Shown: positions 26,828 through 35,875 of the stretch, piece after piece
How the letters are laid out: each line of letters opens with the position of its first letter
How positions within the stretch are numbered: position 1 is the stretch's first letter
Assembly (NCBI GenBank): GCA_022825705.1
Contig: JAJDWH010000010.1
Coordinates: 1-64,000, forward strand
Direction: 5' to 3'
Source of the DNA: Alphaproteobacteria bacterium
Lineage (GTDB): Bacteria > Pseudomonadota > Alphaproteobacteria > TMED109
Length of the DNA stretch: 64,000 bases
Notes under the pieces: generated by a model
Databases searched by the model: none
What the model was told of the DNA's origin: nothing
The model's input: only the letters and a program-made list of their open reading frames with translations
Program-made: the position numbers and the translations under genes

Positions 26828-26947
26828 GATCGTTTCCCGAACGATGGATGCGAAGTAAGGAGACAATATTTCCTTGTTTCCGTAACAGCAAGGACGCAAT
26901 CGGTCCGAATTCCGTCTGGCACGCATGTGCCGGTTAGCACCCCATCC

Positions 26948-27061
26948 CTCAAGGCCTTCGGGCAATCCCTCGATTTCACCTTCGAGGCAAGCGGGCGCGA
27001 GGCGGTCGACGATGACAGGCCCGGGCACGGGGTCGAACTCCGGCTGAGGGCGCGGTGGTGA
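26948..27061 (+). pseudogene. 3' end of an autotransporter gene
   Basis: The last 37 codons read FGQSLDFTFEASGREAVDDD, then RPGHGVELRLRARW and TGA: the final two strands of a beta-barrel with the terminal Trp. The upstream part of the gene is missing; a PIN/AbrB module lies there instead. Confidence 0.6.
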
Positions 27062-27798
27062 CCGATCCCGACCGCGACGTGACGCGCTCGGGCGGGGCAT
27101 GGTCCGGTCGGTTCTCCAGCCGCCCCGCCGCCGACGGCACCCCGCGCTTGGTCGCCGGCCAGGCCAGGGCCGACTTCACCGAGGCCGACGGCGCCGAGGG
27201 CAGCTTCGATTCGATCTTTACCGCGCTTCACCCCGAGCTGCTGCCGGCGCCGCCGGAGGAATAGCGCGCGGGGCGTGGATCGCTGGATCTGGTTCCGCCA
27301 TGGCGCGGGGGCGTTGAGAGAGGCGGGGCAAGGCACCCGGGGTGCCGCCACGGCCTCCTGCCACGTGCGGCGGACTGCCGTGGCAAGCGTCGGTGTGCCA
27401 CGGGCCGCTCTTGGCATGCATGCCGGTGTAGCCCGAGGCGGCACCCGAAACCGGCACGGCGTCGGGCTTCGACGGCGGGGAGCGCACGCTCGCGGGCGAT
27501 CTCACGCCGGGCGGCGAGGTGCGGGCTCGACGTCGACGGCGGCCTCTCCTGGTCGGACCCAGAAAGCGGGCTCTCCAACGGCCACCGGGCGTACATGCGC
27601 GGCTGGCCACTTGAGTGGGGCGGCGGCGCGAACGCGCTGGAGATCAGAATCGAGGCGACGCGGCGTGAGGCCGTCACCTCCGGCTGGAATCGACGACCGG
27701 GGAAGTCGAAGTCAACGTTTAGAATTTGCATCCGGCGGGCCGTGTCGTCGCCGGAATGCCTTGCCGCTTCGTGCCCGTACTCGCAGAGGTGCCGCGCC
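27062..27798 (+). other. Degenerate region with beta-barrel gene scraps
   Basis: A plus-strand frame to 27264 encodes GGAWSGRFSSRPAADGTPRL and EADGAEGSFDSIFTALHP, resembling the C-terminal beta-barrel of TbpB-like lipoproteins. Near 27595-27680 another frame reads RGWPLEWGGGANALEIRIEA, like an autotransporter strand pair. About 27690-27745 repeats sequence found at 25580-25640 (CCGGGGAA.TCGA.GTCAAC, then TTAGAATTTGCA). No complete gene is present. Confidence 0.4.
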
Positions 27799-29232
27799 AT
27801 TAGGAACTTGCTGACGTGTCTCGGCCTGAGTGTCGTCCTGTCTCTGGCCGCATGCGCCGGGCGAACGGAAGTGTCATCCGTGATGGACGGCCCCGAGTTG
27901 CCGCTGCAAACGCCGCTCCAGGCGGCCCAGGCGCCGGCGGTGTCGCTGGGGACCTCGCTCCACGTGGGCGCCGACGTCGCGTCACCGGCCAGCGCGTTGG
28001 CGCAGGCCGCCCGTCATGGCGCCGTCACGATCTCTCACGGCTCCGTGCAGGATGGCGTCGGCGCCGCCGAGTTGATCGCCTATCTGGAAGCGGATTCCTC
28101 CCCGGCCCACACCGGCAATGAATACGGCATGCCCGCCGATGTGATCCTCGAGGTCCCGCTCGTGCGCTTCCGGTCCGAGCCACCGACCGTCTACGTGGCC
28201 GATGGCACGCCGCCGGAGCTGGTCGGCGAGACGGTTCGCGCGGTCCAGGCGATCAACGCGGCCTTGCCCCGAAACTGGCAGTTGAAGTTCAGCCCGGACC
28301 CTGCACCGGCCGGCGCGCTGCAGCTCGCAGACGGCCAGATTCTTGTCACGTTCGCGCCGCAGGAGGACTGGCCGACGCATGCCGTGCCGCCGGACGGCGA
28401 GGGCATCGGCTTGGCGGAACCGGTCATTTCGGCGGCCCCGACCGGGGATCCGACGGTGCCTGTCAGATTCGAATACGTGGCCGGCCGGGTCCTTGTGGAC
28501 CACACTCGAACCTCGGGGCTCGAGCGACTGGGCGTCATCGCGCACGAGTTCATTCACCTGCTGGGCCGCAACCACGTGGACCCGGCCCGCTTCCCGGAGA
28601 CGATCATGGTGGGCGGAGGCAGCGAGGAACTGACGGAACACATCCTGCACCCGCTCGATCGGGAAGCCCTGCTTGCGGCGTACGGCCACCTCAAGCCGGG
28701 AACCACGCGAAGCGGCGTTGCTGACGACTTGGGGGCCTGGGCCGACACCTCCCTGCACGTGCGCGGCGCGTTCGATACCGAAGGGGGCGAGATCTCCTTT
28801 GGCGCCGCGCTCAGGAACGGCCTGTCGCAGCCTTGGGCGACCGGGCCGACACCCGGCACCGCTATTGGGGACAACACCGCACTCTCGGGCATCGTCAATT
28901 GGTCCGGCCGGCTGATCGGCCTCACGCCCGGCGCTGAGACCGTCGCCGGCGCCGCCGATCTGTCGGTCGATCTGGCATCGATGCTCGGCACGGTTGATTT
29001 CACTGGGCTGGAGCTGTGGGCGGCCGATGTGGCTCCGGGCGCGCTTGGCTCCGGCTCCGTCTGGAACGACGGCGACCTCCGTTACGACATCGGGGTGTGG
29101 GGCAACACTTTCGTGCAGACCGGTGGCGACACCGGCACGGTGACGGGCGCGTTCCTAGGTCCGGCCCATGAAGGCATGGGTGGCGTGCTGCAACGCGACG
29201 ACCTGAGCGCTGGCTTCGGCGGGAAACGCTAG
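27799..29232 (+). CDS. Lipoprotein with a metzincin-like zinc site and TbpB-like C-terminal barrel
   Basis: The roughly 477-residue product begins with a lipoprotein signal peptide (LLTCLGLSVVLSLAAC, lipobox LAAC). A protease-like domain contains HEFIHLLGRNH, a full HExxHxxGxxH zinc motif with the three His and the Glu. This fits a metzincin-type metalloprotease. The last 110 residues (VNWSGRLIGLTPGAETVAGA, TGTVTGAFLGPAHEGMGG) resemble the small beta-barrel of transferrin-binding-protein-B-like surface lipoproteins. No ATG, GTG or TTG fits with a ribosome site. ATT 27799, with AGAGGT eight bases upstream, gives the natural N-terminus; TTG 27808 is the alternative. Confidence 0.7.
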   Translation: MRNLLTCLGLSVVLSLAACAGRTEVSSVMDGPELPLQTPLQAAQAPAVSLGTSLHVGADVASPASALAQAARHGAVTISHGSVQDGVGAAELIAYLEADSSPAHTGNEYGMPADVILEVPLVRFRSEPPTVYVADGTPPELVGETVRAVQAINAALPRNWQLKFSPDPAPAGALQLADGQILVTFAPQEDWPTHAVPPDGEGIGLAEPVISAAPTGDPTVPVRFEYVAGRVLVDHTRTSGLERLGVIAHEFIHLLGRNHVDPARFPETIMVGGGSEELTEHILHPLDREALLAAYGHLKPGTTRSGVADDLGAWADTSLHVRGAFDTEGGEISFGAALRNGLSQPWATGPTPGTAIGDNTALSGIVNWSGRLIGLTPGAETVAGAADLSVDLASMLGTVDFTGLELWAADVAPGALGSGSVWNDGDLRYDIGVWGNTFVQTGGDTGTVTGAFLGPAHEGMGGVLQRDDLSAGFGGKR

Positions 29233-29316
29233 TGCGTGCATCCTGAGCTTACCTGCAGTGGAACAGTGTGCCGGATCGCACGAGAGCCGCCAGGCTGTCG
29301 GGGAATCAGGCACATA

Positions 29317-29472
29317 AGTCCCTTTATGAACGGCGTGCCCCTGTGCGTTGACGGAACGACGGTCAACCCGCCCGATCACTGGTCGTATCAGGGCCTGATG
29401 CTTTCGGGCATGCCGAACCTGGTTCTGACCTTCGGCTACGTCGATGCGAGTTGGACGCCGTTCGTCGCTTAG
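29317..29472 (+). pseudogene. C-terminal remnant of a flavin-dependent (Baeyer-Villiger-type) monooxygenase
   Basis: The frame reads MNGVPLCVDGTTVNPPDHWS, then YQGLMLSGMPNLVLTFGYVD and ASWT before TAG. G..V.P.....Y.G.M.S..PNL...GY..ASWT is a conserved C-terminal block of FAD-containing monooxygenases of the BVMO group. All FAD- and NADPH-binding parts are missing. Confidence 0.65.
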
Positions 29473-29475
29473 GCG

Positions 29476-30291
29476 CTATCGCACCCGCTGGAGCGCCGTC
29501 CTGGAGAAGTCACGAGCGTCAAGGTCGGTTCCAAACGCGTAATCGGACCAGACCAGCACGGTGCTCTTGCCCGTGAGATGGTTGGTCATCGTGATCCTGC
29601 TGCTCCGCCAGAAACGATCCAGATATTGTGCGTAGTCTTCCATGACCATCGTCTTGAAATGCTCTTCCCGGAGGTCGAAGTACTGGATCTGCATGGAGCG
29701 CAGTTCGTCCTTGTCAAGCCAGACTAGTTGACGGGAGTACCCTGATTCCTCACTCAGCGGAATTCGCTCGAGAACGATGCATTCGAGTTCGCCGCAAGGC
29801 TCATCCCGCAGGTACCGATGCGTGAATTTCTCTACTTCCGCGGCACCGAGATCCTCGTACGAGAACTCGCTGCCCATGAATGAGCCGGATTGATTTGCGG
29901 AGCTGATACGCTTGACCCGTTTCAGTGCGGGAAGATAGAGCCACTGGTCGTCCGGCCCGTCCTTGTGGGCGTGCACGAGAAATGCCGTCCCCCTGACGTC
30001 GCGCGGGCGGTCGAACACGAACACGCTGCGGTCTCCGTCGTCCGAGACCTCCATGACCTTCAGGCGCATCTCGCGATTGCTTTCCTGTCCCCGCTTGGTG
30101 CGCAGGGTCATGGTCATGCTGGAAGTGAAGTTGCCGAAACCCTTTTGCCGCTCGCGGGCCTCGGTTGCGATCCGGAGCCCGGCCTCTTCGGCGGTTTCCG
30201 CCTGCCCGACCGGAGGCTCGGCCGCCCAGGCGAAGATGGCAACCAGGATCCCGAATGACGTCAGGACCGAGCGGGGAAGAGAAGCGTGAAT
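29476..30291 (-). CDS. Outer membrane lipoprotein-sorting protein-like (LolA-fold) periplasmic protein
   Basis: A signal peptide (SVLTSFGILVAIFAWA) precedes a LolA/RseB-like half-barrel of the type found beside RND/MMPL transporters: FTSSMTMTLRTKRGQESNRE, GTAFLVHAHKDGPDDQWLYL, PALKRVKRISSANQSGSFMG and EFSYEDLGAAEVEKFTH. Such proteins carry lipids across the periplasm for the pump. The RND gene lies upstream on the same strand, the two separated by a ParDE module. I place the start at ATT 30289-30291 because AGAAGG lies eight bases upstream and the signal peptide then starts normally. GTG at 30406-30408 would add a 39-residue non-signal-like extension. Confidence 0.75.
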   Translation of the reverse strand: MHASLPRSVLTSFGILVAIFAWAAEPPVGQAETAEEAGLRIATEARERQKGFGNFTSSMTMTLRTKRGQESNREMRLKVMEVSDDGDRSVFVFDRPRDVRGTAFLVHAHKDGPDDQWLYLPALKRVKRISSANQSGSFMGSEFSYEDLGAAEVEKFTHRYLRDEPCGELECIVLERIPLSEESGYSRQLVWLDKDELRSMQIQYFDLREEHFKTMVMEDYAQYLDRFWRSSRITMTNHLTGKSTVLVWSDYAFGTDLDARDFSRTALQRVR

Positions 30292-30505
30292 TACCGTTGC
30301 CTTCTGTCGGTTGCCGTAGCAGCAACAGGGAACATTGGAACTCGACGGAAAGGCCCGAGCAGTGAGCTGATCACATCGACTCCTGAACCTGTTTGAGCAT
30401 GGTAGCACGATTGGGTCTCATATCGAGACGTTGACAGATCCTATGAGGCCCGTTGGGCGGCCTGCGCCACGGTGTCGTTTTGCTCATCTCATCAGGAGGC
30501 TGGAC

Positions 30506-30643
30506 ATGTCCCGGAGACATGAACCCGCGGCGCTGGCCGGCGCCGAGGCCAGCACGCTGTATGTGGCGATCGAGACGACCCATCGTCCTTCCCCGGCAGA
30601 TCATCCACCGGGACATCGATGCAGACCAGACAACACTTCGTAA
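30506..30643 (+). pseudogene. Possible 5' end of an IS110-like transposase gene
   Basis: AGGAGG seven bases before an ATG leads into MSRRHEPAALAGAEASTLYV and AIE, then unrelated residues to a stop. S-T-L-Y-V-A-(I/L)-E is how many IS110-type transposases begin. The good ribosome site suggests a genuine start cut off by deletion. Confidence 0.3.
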
Positions 30644-30691
30644 ATCCGGGTGTCGTCTTCGCTTCACTTGCCTCGTCGCGGTACACCCGCC

Positions 30692-30997
30692 TCAGGAACC
30701 TCGCAGCGCGTCCGGCAGGTCCCGTGCACCGTGAAGCACACGCACGATCATCGGCGGATCGCGATCTGGTGTGTACACAACGACGTAGGGATAGCCTCGG
30801 ATCGAAAGAAAGCGGATCGGTGAAGACGCCAGATGCGGCTTCAGGGCACCCGTCAGGGGATGTTCGCCGATAGTTTCCGCCAGCCTGTCGAGCGCCACGC
30901 GGAACCCCCTGGCCGCAACCGGGTTCTCGGCTGCTACCCACTCGATGATTGCAAGGATGTCTCGTTCGGCGGCAGGGGAAAGGACGGCTCGGGTCAC
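30692..30997 (-). CDS. parE: ParE/RelE-family toxin
   Basis: The 101-residue protein has the ParE layout: VLSPAAERDILAIIEWVAAE, the arginine-containing helix (GFRVALDRLAETIGEHPLTG), FLSIRGYPYVVVYTPD and VRVLHGARDLPDAL. ParE toxins poison DNA gyrase. It overlaps the parD stop by four bases. The module separates a LolA-like gene from its RND partner, both on the same strand, so it was probably inserted there. Confidence 0.88.
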   Translation of the reverse strand: MTRAVLSPAAERDILAIIEWVAAENPVAARGFRVALDRLAETIGEHPLTGALKPHLASSPIRFLSIRGYPYVVVYTPDRDPPMIVRVLHGARDLPDALRGS

Positions 30998-31245
30998 CGC
31001 TCGGCGGCTTCGATCACGGCATCGGCGCGCGCCAGAACGTCATCCATCGTTCGAGCGCCCTTGTCATCGGCTTCCGCGAGGCTCCGGGCGATCATCGCGT
31101 CGAACGCCCGCCTCCGGTCCTCCTGCTCCTTCAGAAGCCGGAGCCCGGAGCGAACGACCTCGCTCACGTTGTTGTAGTGGCCACGCGCCACGCAATCGCG
31201 CGCGAAGGACGCCAGCTCGGCGGTGAGATGCACGTTCGTTGCCAT
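30994..31245 (-). CDS. parD: ParD-family antitoxin
   Basis: The 83-residue protein begins MATNVHLTAELASFARDCVA, continues RGHYNNVSEVVRSGLRLLKE, and is a standard ParD ribbon-helix-helix antitoxin with a C-terminal toxin-wrapping helix (AEADDKGARTMDDVLARADA). The ATG at 31243-31245 gives the usual N-terminus; an in-frame ATG 27 bases upstream is possible. Confidence 0.88.
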   Translation of the reverse strand: MATNVHLTAELASFARDCVARGHYNNVSEVVRSGLRLLKEQEDRRRAFDAMIARSLAEADDKGARTMDDVLARADAVIEAAER

Positions 31246-31569
31246 GGGAACCGCTATATCAATCTTTGACATACGGTGCCCGTTCGGAACGGGAAACGCA
31301 AGCCTTGCGGGCTCCGCCCAGCGGTTCGGCTCGCCGTCGAAGTGGGCGCTGACCACGTGCTCGCTCAAGTAGGGCCGGGTCGCGGGTCTTGCCTCCAGTT
31401 CCAGAAAAATCCATTTGAGTTGCACTTTTGCCCGAAATGGAATCCCCCAGGGATTCGCTCAATGACAGGCACGTTCTAGCCCGTGTGTCTGAGATCGACC
31501 GCAAGCAGCCGCGGGACGGCCATTCCCGTACAGCTGGAATTGCGCCGACCGCGACCCGGTCGTCCGCGC

Positions 31570-33921
31570 CTATTCGATCGACCGCTTCAGCCGTTCCCTG
31601 ATTTGCGCAGTCGTTTCCTTCGTCGCATCGAGCGCCATCAGCAACGGCGGAAGGAACAGGAAGTCCGCCAGCAGGGCAATGATGACGGTGATCCCAACGA
31701 GCAGGCCGAGCGCCTGATTGGTCACCATTCCCGACGCTCCGAACACCATGAATCCCAGCGCGAACACAACCGTCGTCGCCGTCAACGCCTTGCCGACGGC
31801 ACTGAAGGCGGCCTGGACGGACTCGGACGGCAACAGCCCGCGCTTCCTGGCGCCGACATACTTGGTCATGAAGTGGATCGTGTCGTCCACGATGATGCCG
31901 AACGCAATCGCGGTGACGACCGACGCCGCGACGCCGACCTCTCCCACCAGATATCCCCAAAGGCCCATTGCCATGGCGGCCGGCACGAAATTCGGGACCA
32001 GGCTGATCAAGCCGAGCCGCACGCTTCGGAAGACGAAGAGCAGGAGCAGGGACACGATGGCCATTGCCGCGATCGTGCCCCGCAGCATGCCCTCAATGTT
32101 CCGCTGAATTGAATGCGCGCCGACAACGGAAACGCCGGTTGCCTGGGTTTCGAGGTCGGGCGCGTTCTGCTGGAACCAGGCCTGCGTGCGATTGTCCAGG
32201 TCAACCTTTTCTCGGGTGGTGAGGCTCTTGAGCACAACTGTCACGCGCGTCGACGACCGTTCCACGTCGATGAGATTGTTCAGGTCGCGGCCGACCGGCA
32301 GGGAGAACTCGTAGAGCAGCAGGTACTGCGCGGCAAGATCGGAGTCGTCCGGAAGCACGTAGAAGTCGGGATTGTCGCCATGCAGATTCTTGTTCAGGCG
32401 CTTCATGATGTCGGAGATGGCAAAGACGTGGGCAACCTCCGGCTGTGACCGACTCCACTCCGCAAAGGCATCCACCTGCTGGAGATATTCGACATCCGTG
32501 ACGCCGCCTTCCCGCCCGGAGTTGAGCGAGTACTCATACGTTTCCACGCCCGTGAAATTCTCGCTCACAAAATCCGTGGATCGCCGGAACTCGTAACTGT
32601 CGTCGAGTAGCTCCAGCCAGTTCTCCTGCAGCTCAATCCGCGAGATTCCGGCGATCAGTACGACCATCACGGCGGCGACGGACCAAAGCAGGATCGTGCG
32701 GTAGGAAATGACAAACCGCGCCATGCGATCGAAGACGTCTGCTTTCCCCGCAGGCGCAGTCCCGCCACGCATGGGCACAACGGTCAGAAACGCGGGTAGC
32801 AGCGTGACCGAAAAAACGAAGGCAGCCATCGCGCCGAATGCCACCATGTTGCCCATCACACGAAACGGCGGCATTTCCGCGAAGTTGAGGCTGAGAAAGC
32901 CGATTGCGGTCGTCACCGACGTCAGGAGAACGGGCCACACGTTGACCTGCAGCGAATGCATGGCCGCCTGCGGACGGTCCTTGCCCTGGCGCAGGCCCGC
33001 CCGCATCCCCTCGATAATGTGCACGGAATGCGCGACCGTGACCGCCATCAAGACGAACAGTGCCGCGCCGCTCTCGCCGAACAGCTTCAGCCCGACCCAG
33101 CCGGTGAAGCCCAGCGCGGACAGCAAGACCGCGACCAGCATCACGAGAATCGCCAGCATTCCCCATAGCGAGCGCAGCAGAACGATGGCGACGAGCAGCA
33201 TGGTACCGAGCGCGACGGGCGCAAGGACGCCCATGTCATCGTCAATCGCTTGCTTCATGGCGCGGTTGAGGATGAGTTCGCCGGTCATGTGGTAGTCGAT
33301 GGTCGGATACCGCTCTCTCGCTTCGGCGGCAGTACCGTGGAGGAAGTCGGTGACCTCGAACCTTCCCTGCTCTCGGTCTTCGGGGAGCGCAACGCTGACG
33401 ACCAGCCCGGCGACGCGACCGTCCCTGGAAATGAAGCGCCCCGAGACTTCTTCGGTACTGAGCGCAATTTCCCGGATTCGCTCGATATCGCTGTCGCTCA
33501 GGGAACTGGCGTCGTCGATCAGGGGCGCGACGATCAGCTCGTCCTCGAGGCCCTCGCTGTGCGAATAGTTGGTGATCGAGTCAACGCGTGTGACGTAGGG
33601 CGTTCGCCATAGTCGATCGGTCAGCTCTTCGATGGCAACAAGTGTTTCCGGCGTGAAGACGGTACCGCTTTGCGGCGCCACGACCACCAGCGCGGCGTCG
33701 GACAGAGAGTAGGTGGCTTCCATCTCGTCGAGTGCGACGATGTGCGGGTCGTCCTGGCTGAAGTGATTTCGAACGTCGACGTCGACGACCGTGATGAATT
33801 GGGCGCCCGCAGCGAGGGCCAGCATTGCAACCAGGGAGAGCACGATCGTCAGCCACCGGCGACCGACGATGAGGGCAATGCAGGAATCGAGTGTCATGAC
33901 AAGATGATCGACCGGGTGCAA
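31570..33921 (-). CDS. RND/MMPL-family transporter
   Basis: The 783-residue protein has the duplicated RND plan. There is one TM near residue 25, a periplasmic loop, a five-helix block (APVALGTMLLVAIVLLRSLW, VAHSVHIIEGMRAGLRQGK), then a second TM, loop and block ending FLFLPPLLMALDATKE. The helix blocks resemble sterol-sensing-domain-type (MMPL/HpnN/Patched-like) transporters of lipids and hopanoids. With the LolA-like protein downstream it could move a hydrophobic lipid, here possibly a sterol, between membranes. The polarity (import or export) cannot be read from sequence. ATG 33897 (MTLDSCIALI) is an alternative start. Confidence 0.88.
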   Translation of the reverse strand: MHPVDHLVMTLDSCIALIVGRRWLTIVLSLVAMLALAAGAQFITVVDVDVRNHFSQDDPHIVALDEMEATYSLSDAALVVVAPQSGTVFTPETLVAIEELTDRLWRTPYVTRVDSITNYSHSEGLEDELIVAPLIDDASSLSDSDIERIREIALSTEEVSGRFISRDGRVAGLVVSVALPEDREQGRFEVTDFLHGTAAEARERYPTIDYHMTGELILNRAMKQAIDDDMGVLAPVALGTMLLVAIVLLRSLWGMLAILVMLVAVLLSALGFTGWVGLKLFGESGAALFVLMAVTVAHSVHIIEGMRAGLRQGKDRPQAAMHSLQVNVWPVLLTSVTTAIGFLSLNFAEMPPFRVMGNMVAFGAMAAFVFSVTLLPAFLTVVPMRGGTAPAGKADVFDRMARFVISYRTILLWSVAAVMVVLIAGISRIELQENWLELLDDSYEFRRSTDFVSENFTGVETYEYSLNSGREGGVTDVEYLQQVDAFAEWSRSQPEVAHVFAISDIMKRLNKNLHGDNPDFYVLPDDSDLAAQYLLLYEFSLPVGRDLNNLIDVERSSTRVTVVLKSLTTREKVDLDNRTQAWFQQNAPDLETQATGVSVVGAHSIQRNIEGMLRGTIAAMAIVSLLLLFVFRSVRLGLISLVPNFVPAAMAMGLWGYLVGEVGVAASVVTAIAFGIIVDDTIHFMTKYVGARKRGLLPSESVQAAFSAVGKALTATTVVFALGFMVFGASGMVTNQALGLLVGITVIIALLADFLFLPPLLMALDATKETTAQIRERLKRSIE

Positions 33922-34644
33922 GATTCAGATATAGCATCTTGCCTACGGCCCTGCCACGGACGAACTCCCGCCGCCTCAACAGGAAAATGTATCGCGACGA
34001 ATACGCCCGCAAGGGGTGCGGCTCGGATACCTAAGGCACTGGTGAGTCATGAATCGCGCACACTTGCGGGTCCGAACCGGCGTGGGCCTCGCGCGATGGA
34101 TGCAGGCGACGGGCATCCACCCTGGTGCGGTCGTGAAGGGATGTCGGATGGCTGGACTCGGTGCCGGTCGGACATCCCGGGATCGATTCTCGGCGCCACG
34201 ATGATCTGGAAGGGGCAGCCGGGAAGTCCGGCCCACGCGAGACGCGGCACGATGTCGCAACATTCTGTTCCAACGTCAGGTATCGAATAGGCTGCCCTCG
34301 GCCAGAAGCGCATCCGCGAGCCCCGGCGACGAATGGGACGGCAGCGGGTCCCGGCATGATGGGCAGGCTCCCGATCGAGCGACCTGCAATCAGGTCCTTC
34401 CGCCTCTTGGAAGTCGTATCGCCGCTTGTTGCGACAATATGTCAGTGCTATTTAGAGTCGCGTGAACTGCAGTAGAAGATGTTGGCCGGAAGCCGGGCTT
34501 GCCGCAGGGGCAGCACGCCCTCAGCTTCGTTTGACACGGTCGGGATGGTAAGCCAGTGCATTGCGGGCGCGGGGCGACCGCGTGCTTGGGTCTGACCAGT
34601 CGTGTGTGATAACGGCGTTAACCTAGCAAAGAGTATGTCAAGAC
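33922..34644. other. Divergent intergenic region between RND transporter and Rieske oxygenase
   Basis: About 720 bases without a recognisable gene. It should hold the divergent promoters for the transporter and the oxygenase. TAACG-G-CGTTA at 34611-34621, about 20 bases before the oxygenase start, is a small inverted repeat. No mobile-element ends were seen. Confidence 0.45.
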
Positions 34645-35691
34645 GTGAACGGCGAGCGCGGCGTGGGTGACGCGGCGGCCACCCTGTTCCCGTTTCCCGA
34701 GGGGTGGTACTTCGTCGCGAGTCAGCGCTCCCTGGCCAAGGAAAAATTGCTTGAAAGGCAATGGCTTGGACGGAACATCGTCACGTGGAGCGATGACGAT
34801 GGAAGTGTCTGCGTAGCCGATTCTGTATGTCCGCACATGGGTTCCGCATTGGGCCCGACCGTCGGCGGCCGCGTGCGCGATGGCTGTCTTGTCTGTCCCT
34901 TTCACGGCTTCACGTACGATATCACCGGCAACTGTGTCGCAACGCCGTTCGCGCCGCCGCCGAGATCCTTGACACTGAACGTCTATGATACGCGGGTCAT
35001 TCAAGGCCTCATCTTTGGTTGGTGGAGCGACACGGGCCGCCCGCCGCAATGGGACCTGCCGGACGCACCGCCGGCCGAAGACGACTGGTGCGATCTGGAA
35101 ATCCGGACCGTCCGGTTTCCCGGCCACGTGCAGGAAATCGCAGAGAACTCCGTGGACCTCGCCCACCTGCGGTATGTGCACGGCTACAACAACGTGCAGC
35201 CTGTCGGGACGACGACCGTTGAAGGTTCGTACCTTCAAGCCCGTTTCGATTTCACCCGCCGCCGCCCCATCGCAGGTTTCATCGACAGCGTCTATCGCAT
35301 TTCGGCCGCTGCCCACGTTTACGGGCTGGGTTACTCGTTCGTCGATGTCCAGGAGCATTCCATTGGCATGGATCTCCGCTTGTGGGTCTTGGCCACACCC
35401 GTCGACGGCACGTTGGTCGATCTGTCGCTGGCCAGTCAGATCCGGGAAATACGAAGGCCCAAGCGGCTGATCGTCGGTCTCGGCTTCCTGCCGCCACGGT
35501 GGCGCACCAGGATCATGAACAGGCTGGTGGTTTCCGCGCAAATGCAGGATGTGCAACAGGATGTCGTGATCTGGCAACGACGGCAGCACCGACCGAATCC
35601 TCGGCTGTCTCGTGCCGACGGCGATATCGGTAGATACCGACGCTATTGCAGGCAGTTCTACCCGCAGGACCGCGCGAGCGAGGATGGCTAG
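34645..35691 (+). CDS. Rieske non-heme iron oxygenase, sterol/steroid-type candidate
   Basis: The 348-residue oxygenase has the Rieske [2Fe-2S] ligands CPH at 62-64 and CPFH at 84-87, and the mononuclear-iron facial triad region HVQEIAENSVDLAHLRYVHG (161-180: Asp171, His174, His179). The HVQEI-EN-D-H-H block recalls the Neverland/DAF-36 cholesterol 7-desaturases, and the fold is also that of KshA and the bacterial sterol C-4 demethylase SdmA. Given its neighbours, a sterol substrate is likely; C-7 desaturation or C-4 methyl oxidation are the main options. A reductase is not encoded next to it. The start is a GTG. Confidence 0.82.
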   Translation: MNGERGVGDAAATLFPFPEGWYFVASQRSLAKEKLLERQWLGRNIVTWSDDDGSVCVADSVCPHMGSALGPTVGGRVRDGCLVCPFHGFTYDITGNCVATPFAPPPRSLTLNVYDTRVIQGLIFGWWSDTGRPPQWDLPDAPPAEDDWCDLEIRTVRFPGHVQEIAENSVDLAHLRYVHGYNNVQPVGTTTVEGSYLQARFDFTRRRPIAGFIDSVYRISAAAHVYGLGYSFVDVQEHSIGMDLRLWVLATPVDGTLVDLSLASQIREIRRPKRLIVGLGFLPPRWRTRIMNRLVVSAQMQDVQQDVVIWQRRQHRPNPRLSRADGDIGRYRRYCRQFYPQDRASEDG

Positions 35692-35875
35692 CTGCACGCA
35701 TGGTCGCCGGAATGCCGATGCCGGTTTGCCCGGCCAGCCGCTCAACTTCGTCCCCTGGGCAGCGTACGGAGCGCACGTGTGCCCGATCGCTTCCAGGCCC
35801 GCCACGCCGCCCGGACGGGCGGGCGCATCGTCAACGCAGGCGATACGTCGAGGAGTTCCGCAAGAGCGTCACTAG

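Noticed and set aside
33922-34644. Hidden gene between the RND and Rieske genes
   Set aside because: All open frames are short, mutually overlapping and without protein motifs; treated as divergent regulatory DNA.
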